Source: Treponema sp. (lineage in GTDB: Bacteria; Spirochaetota; Spirochaetia; Treponematales; Treponemataceae). From it: a stretch of 6,842 nucleotides of DNA. Each line of letters starts with the position of its first letter. Position 1 is the stretch's first letter. Shown here piece by piece: positions 5,184 to 6,842 of the stretch. Both the position numbers and the translations under genes were made by a program. The notes beneath the pieces are model-generated. The model did no database searches. It had not been told where the DNA came from and saw only the letters and a list, made by a program, of their open reading frames with translations. The stretch covers positions 1 through 6,842 of the forward strand of contig JAEEKM010000347.1 in NCBI GenBank assembly GCA_016282455.1, given 5' to 3'.

Positions 5184-6632
5184 TTATTCAGCATTAGGAA
5201 GGAAAAACTGATTTGACCAGACACCCTTGTAATCCTTGTTTTCATGAAGACCAAGAGGAATGCTGATTGTAAAGGTAGAACCCCTTTCTTCCACAGACTC
5301 AACCCGGATTATCCAGCCGTGGGTTTCAATAATATTTTTCACAATGGCAAGACCGATTCCAGATCCCACTTCACGCCGGGAGTTTGTTCCCCGGAAGAAA
5401 ATATCCCAGATGCGCTCAAGATCTTTTTCTGAAATACCTGAACCTGTGTCAATTATTTTTATTTCTACAGAAGAAGGAGACTGAAGTGCAATAAGGGAAA
5501 TGTCATCGCCTTCACTGGTATAGCGGAGAGCATTTGAAAAAAGATTTTCAAGGGCACGGAAAATAAGTTTCATATCCATTGCAACTTCAAAGTTTTCATC
5601 CACATGAATATCTACAACAACATTACGCTTGTAAACATTTCCTGAAGAAAGCATGTAGTTTCCAAACTCCCGTAAAACCGGCACAAGTTTTATTTTTTCA
5701 AGATCCATGCGCCAGTCTAAGGAACTGAGTTTTTCGTAGTCAATGAGGTCGTTTATCATGTCCTCAAGCTGTTCTGCCTTTAACTGAATTATGGAAAGGG
5801 AGTTGCGGATATTTTCCTCCCCCTTCACCACTCCGTCAAGAATACCTTCTGAATAACCTTTAATAACTGCAATTGGAGTGCGGAGGTCGTGACTAATTCC
5901 CATGATAAATTTTGTCCTGCGCTGCTGGTCATCTTTTAGGGAACTGCGCACAGAATCCATACTTTTTAAAAGCGACAGAAACTCCTGGGAGGGAATAAAA
6001 AAGTCAGGAGTTTTTATGGGAGTATCAAGATCGCCTAAGGCAATTTTTTTCATGCTGCGGTCTAATACAACAAGGGAATTTGTGAGCCCCCTTGAAAGAG
6101 AAATTACGATTGTAATTCCAATACTTTCTATAAAAACCACAACAAAAAAGGCAATAAAAACATGGTAAAAAGAATAGTGCTCTTTTTTTTCGCTGACTTT
6201 TATTCTGGTAAGGATTGTAAAGGGGTCGTTTTCTATAACAGGTTTATGACTCTTTTCGTGATAGGACTTAAGGGAGGGAGAAAGGAACATGTATTCGTAG
6301 GTGGAAGAAGTTCTCTTTATGAGGCGGACAATTTCATCTGCTCCTGGAACCGTACCGGAAATGAACTCCGGCATGGAAGAAAGAACCACCTGGTCTCCGT
6401 AAAAAAAGACAACATCTACGTTTGGCGGAATGTGACCTACATGTTCTTTTAATACCTGCCATTCCTTGGGGCTCAGATCCATTTTTGCAAGGCTGCGAAT
6501 CTGATTGTAACCTGCAAACATGTGGAATCTGGGCGAAGTAAAAAAATGGTAGAGGGGCACAAATATTATGCTGATTATGGGAAATAAAATAATAAAAATA
6601 ATGAGAACGGTAAACTGCGATTGTATTCTCAT
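5184..6632 (-). CDS. Membrane sensor histidine kinase of a two-component system
   Basis: 482 residues with the classic layout. Membrane segment 1 at about 7-30, an extracytoplasmic sensor region of about 125 residues (31-154) that I do not recognise, membrane segment 2 at about 156-179, a HAMP linker (about 180-232, ending near ALGDLDTPI), the HisKA dimerisation domain with phospho-acceptor H248 in SHDLRTP, and the HATPase_c domain: N box ENLFSNALRY (362-371, N367), G1 DTGSG (395-399), F box IFFRG (411-415), G2 GSGIGLAI (423-430). All catalytic motifs are intact, so it should autophosphorylate and pass phosphate to the regulator encoded just upstream. A 22-residue tail follows the ATPase domain. 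The ATG at 6632 has AGG eight bases upstream, overlapping the regulator's stop codon. The pair has the layout of an envelope-sensing OmpR-type system; the stimulus cannot be told from sequence. Confidence 0.96.
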   Translation of the reverse strand: MRIQSQFTVLIIFIILFPIISIIFVPLYHFFTSPRFHMFAGYNQIRSLAKMDLSPKEWQVLKEHVGHIPPNVDVVFFYGDQVVLSSMPEFISGTVPGADEIVRLIKRTSSTYEYMFLSPSLKSYHEKSHKPVIENDPFTILTRIKVSEKKEHYSFYHVFIAFFVVVFIESIGITIVISLSRGLTNSLVVLDRSMKKIALGDLDTPIKTPDFFIPSQEFLSLLKSMDSVRSSLKDDQQRRTKFIMGISHDLRTPIAVIKGYSEGILDGVVKGEENIRNSLSIIQLKAEQLEDMINDLIDYEKLSSLDWRMDLEKIKLVPVLREFGNYMLSSGNVYKRNVVVDIHVDENFEVAMDMKLIFRALENLFSNALRYTSEGDDISLIALQSPSSVEIKIIDTGSGISEKDLERIWDIFFRGTNSRREVGSGIGLAIVKNIIETHGWIIRVESVEERGSTFTISIPLGLHENKDYKGVWSNQFFLPNAE

Positions 6633-6641
6633 TGCATTTAC

Positions 6642-6842
6642 CTAGCGCACAAACAGATAGCCCTCTCCAAATTTTGTAGTAATGTAACGCGGGTGTGAAG
6701 GATCTTCTTCTATCTTCTTTCTGAGGCGCTGAATGTATACTGCAACTGCGGTTACATCACCGAACTGAGTTCTCCACACATGGTTGTAGATGAGCTCGGG
6801 GTTTACGGGCTTACCTGCATTGCGTACAAGGAACTCAAGCAC
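6642..6842 (-). CDS. OmpR/PhoB-type response regulator, C-terminal DNA-binding part, cut by the right edge
   Basis: The last 66 codons of a response regulator. The part seen is most of a winged-helix domain: EFLVRNAGKPVNPELIYNHVW (first helices), DVTAVAVYIQRLRKKIE (recognition helix) and PRYITTKFGEGYLFV (wing), closing with R and TAG. The first codon in the window, GTG, is internal (valine of the usual LLxxLxxNAG stretch), not a start; the receiver domain with its phosphorylated aspartate lies beyond the edge. It ends 9 bp before the histidine kinase start, so the two form one transcript and are a cognate pair. It binds DNA to activate or repress its target genes; no target can be inferred here. 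Confidence 0.95.
   Translation of the reverse strand: MLEFLVRNAGKPVNPELIYNHVWRTQFGDVTAVAVYIQRLRKKIEEDPSHPRYITTKFGEGYLFVR

Noticed and set aside
6162..6452. Plus-strand frame of 96 codons opposite the histidine kinase sensor region
   Set aside because: Antisense shadow of an A/T-rich kinase segment without ribosome site or recognisable product.

Overview
The window reads as a chromosomal housekeeping region of a spirochaete, most likely a Treponema-like bacterium of moderate G+C. The evidence is the style of the proteins (for example the MreB start MSFWDNFTTDIGIDLGT), a coiled-coil/zinc-ribbon protein of the DUF164 type, and a TPR membrane protein directly ahead of mreBCD and a class B penicillin-binding protein, next to the RNase P RNA gene. 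The genus is an inference from recall of treponemal gene order, not from a search. All genes lie on the minus strand, so transcription runs from high to low coordinates.

In transcription order: (1) the C-terminal DNA-binding end of an OmpR/PhoB-type response regulator (cut by the right edge) and its membrane sensor histidine kinase, 9 bp apart; (2) a 64-bp gap with a good -10 box, then a coiled-coil/zinc-ribbon protein with an unusual acidic tail; (3) a hairpin-plus-T-run region that probably ends that transcript; (4) rnpB, the RNA subunit of RNase P, with P1, P2, P3, P18, P19 and the conserved core recognisable; (5) a five-gene block for cell elongation: a single-pass membrane TPR protein, mreB, mreC, mreD and the first 125 codons of the transpeptidase PBP2 (mrdA), which runs off the left edge. 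Spacings in this block are 32 bp, 7 bp, an 8-bp overlap and a 1-bp TAATG overlap, so it is very likely one operon with translational coupling at its end.

How they work together: MreB filaments on the inner membrane, the MreC/MreD membrane scaffold and PBP2 are the core of the elongasome that inserts peptidoglycan along the cell cylinder. The TPR protein is placed to be an accessory or assembly factor of that machine. The two-component pair and the zinc-ribbon protein are neighbours without an evident functional link.

There is little non-coding DNA: no stretch above 300 bases lacks a gene once rnpB (about 385 nt) is counted. I see no mobile element, CRISPR array, tRNA, rRNA or pseudogene. I do not see evidence for a new multi-gene system. 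The points worth a second look are the rnpB/mre junction, the conserved TPR protein, the acidic tail of the zinc-ribbon protein, the near-leaderless promoter of its gene and an extra base in a conserved RNase P motif.
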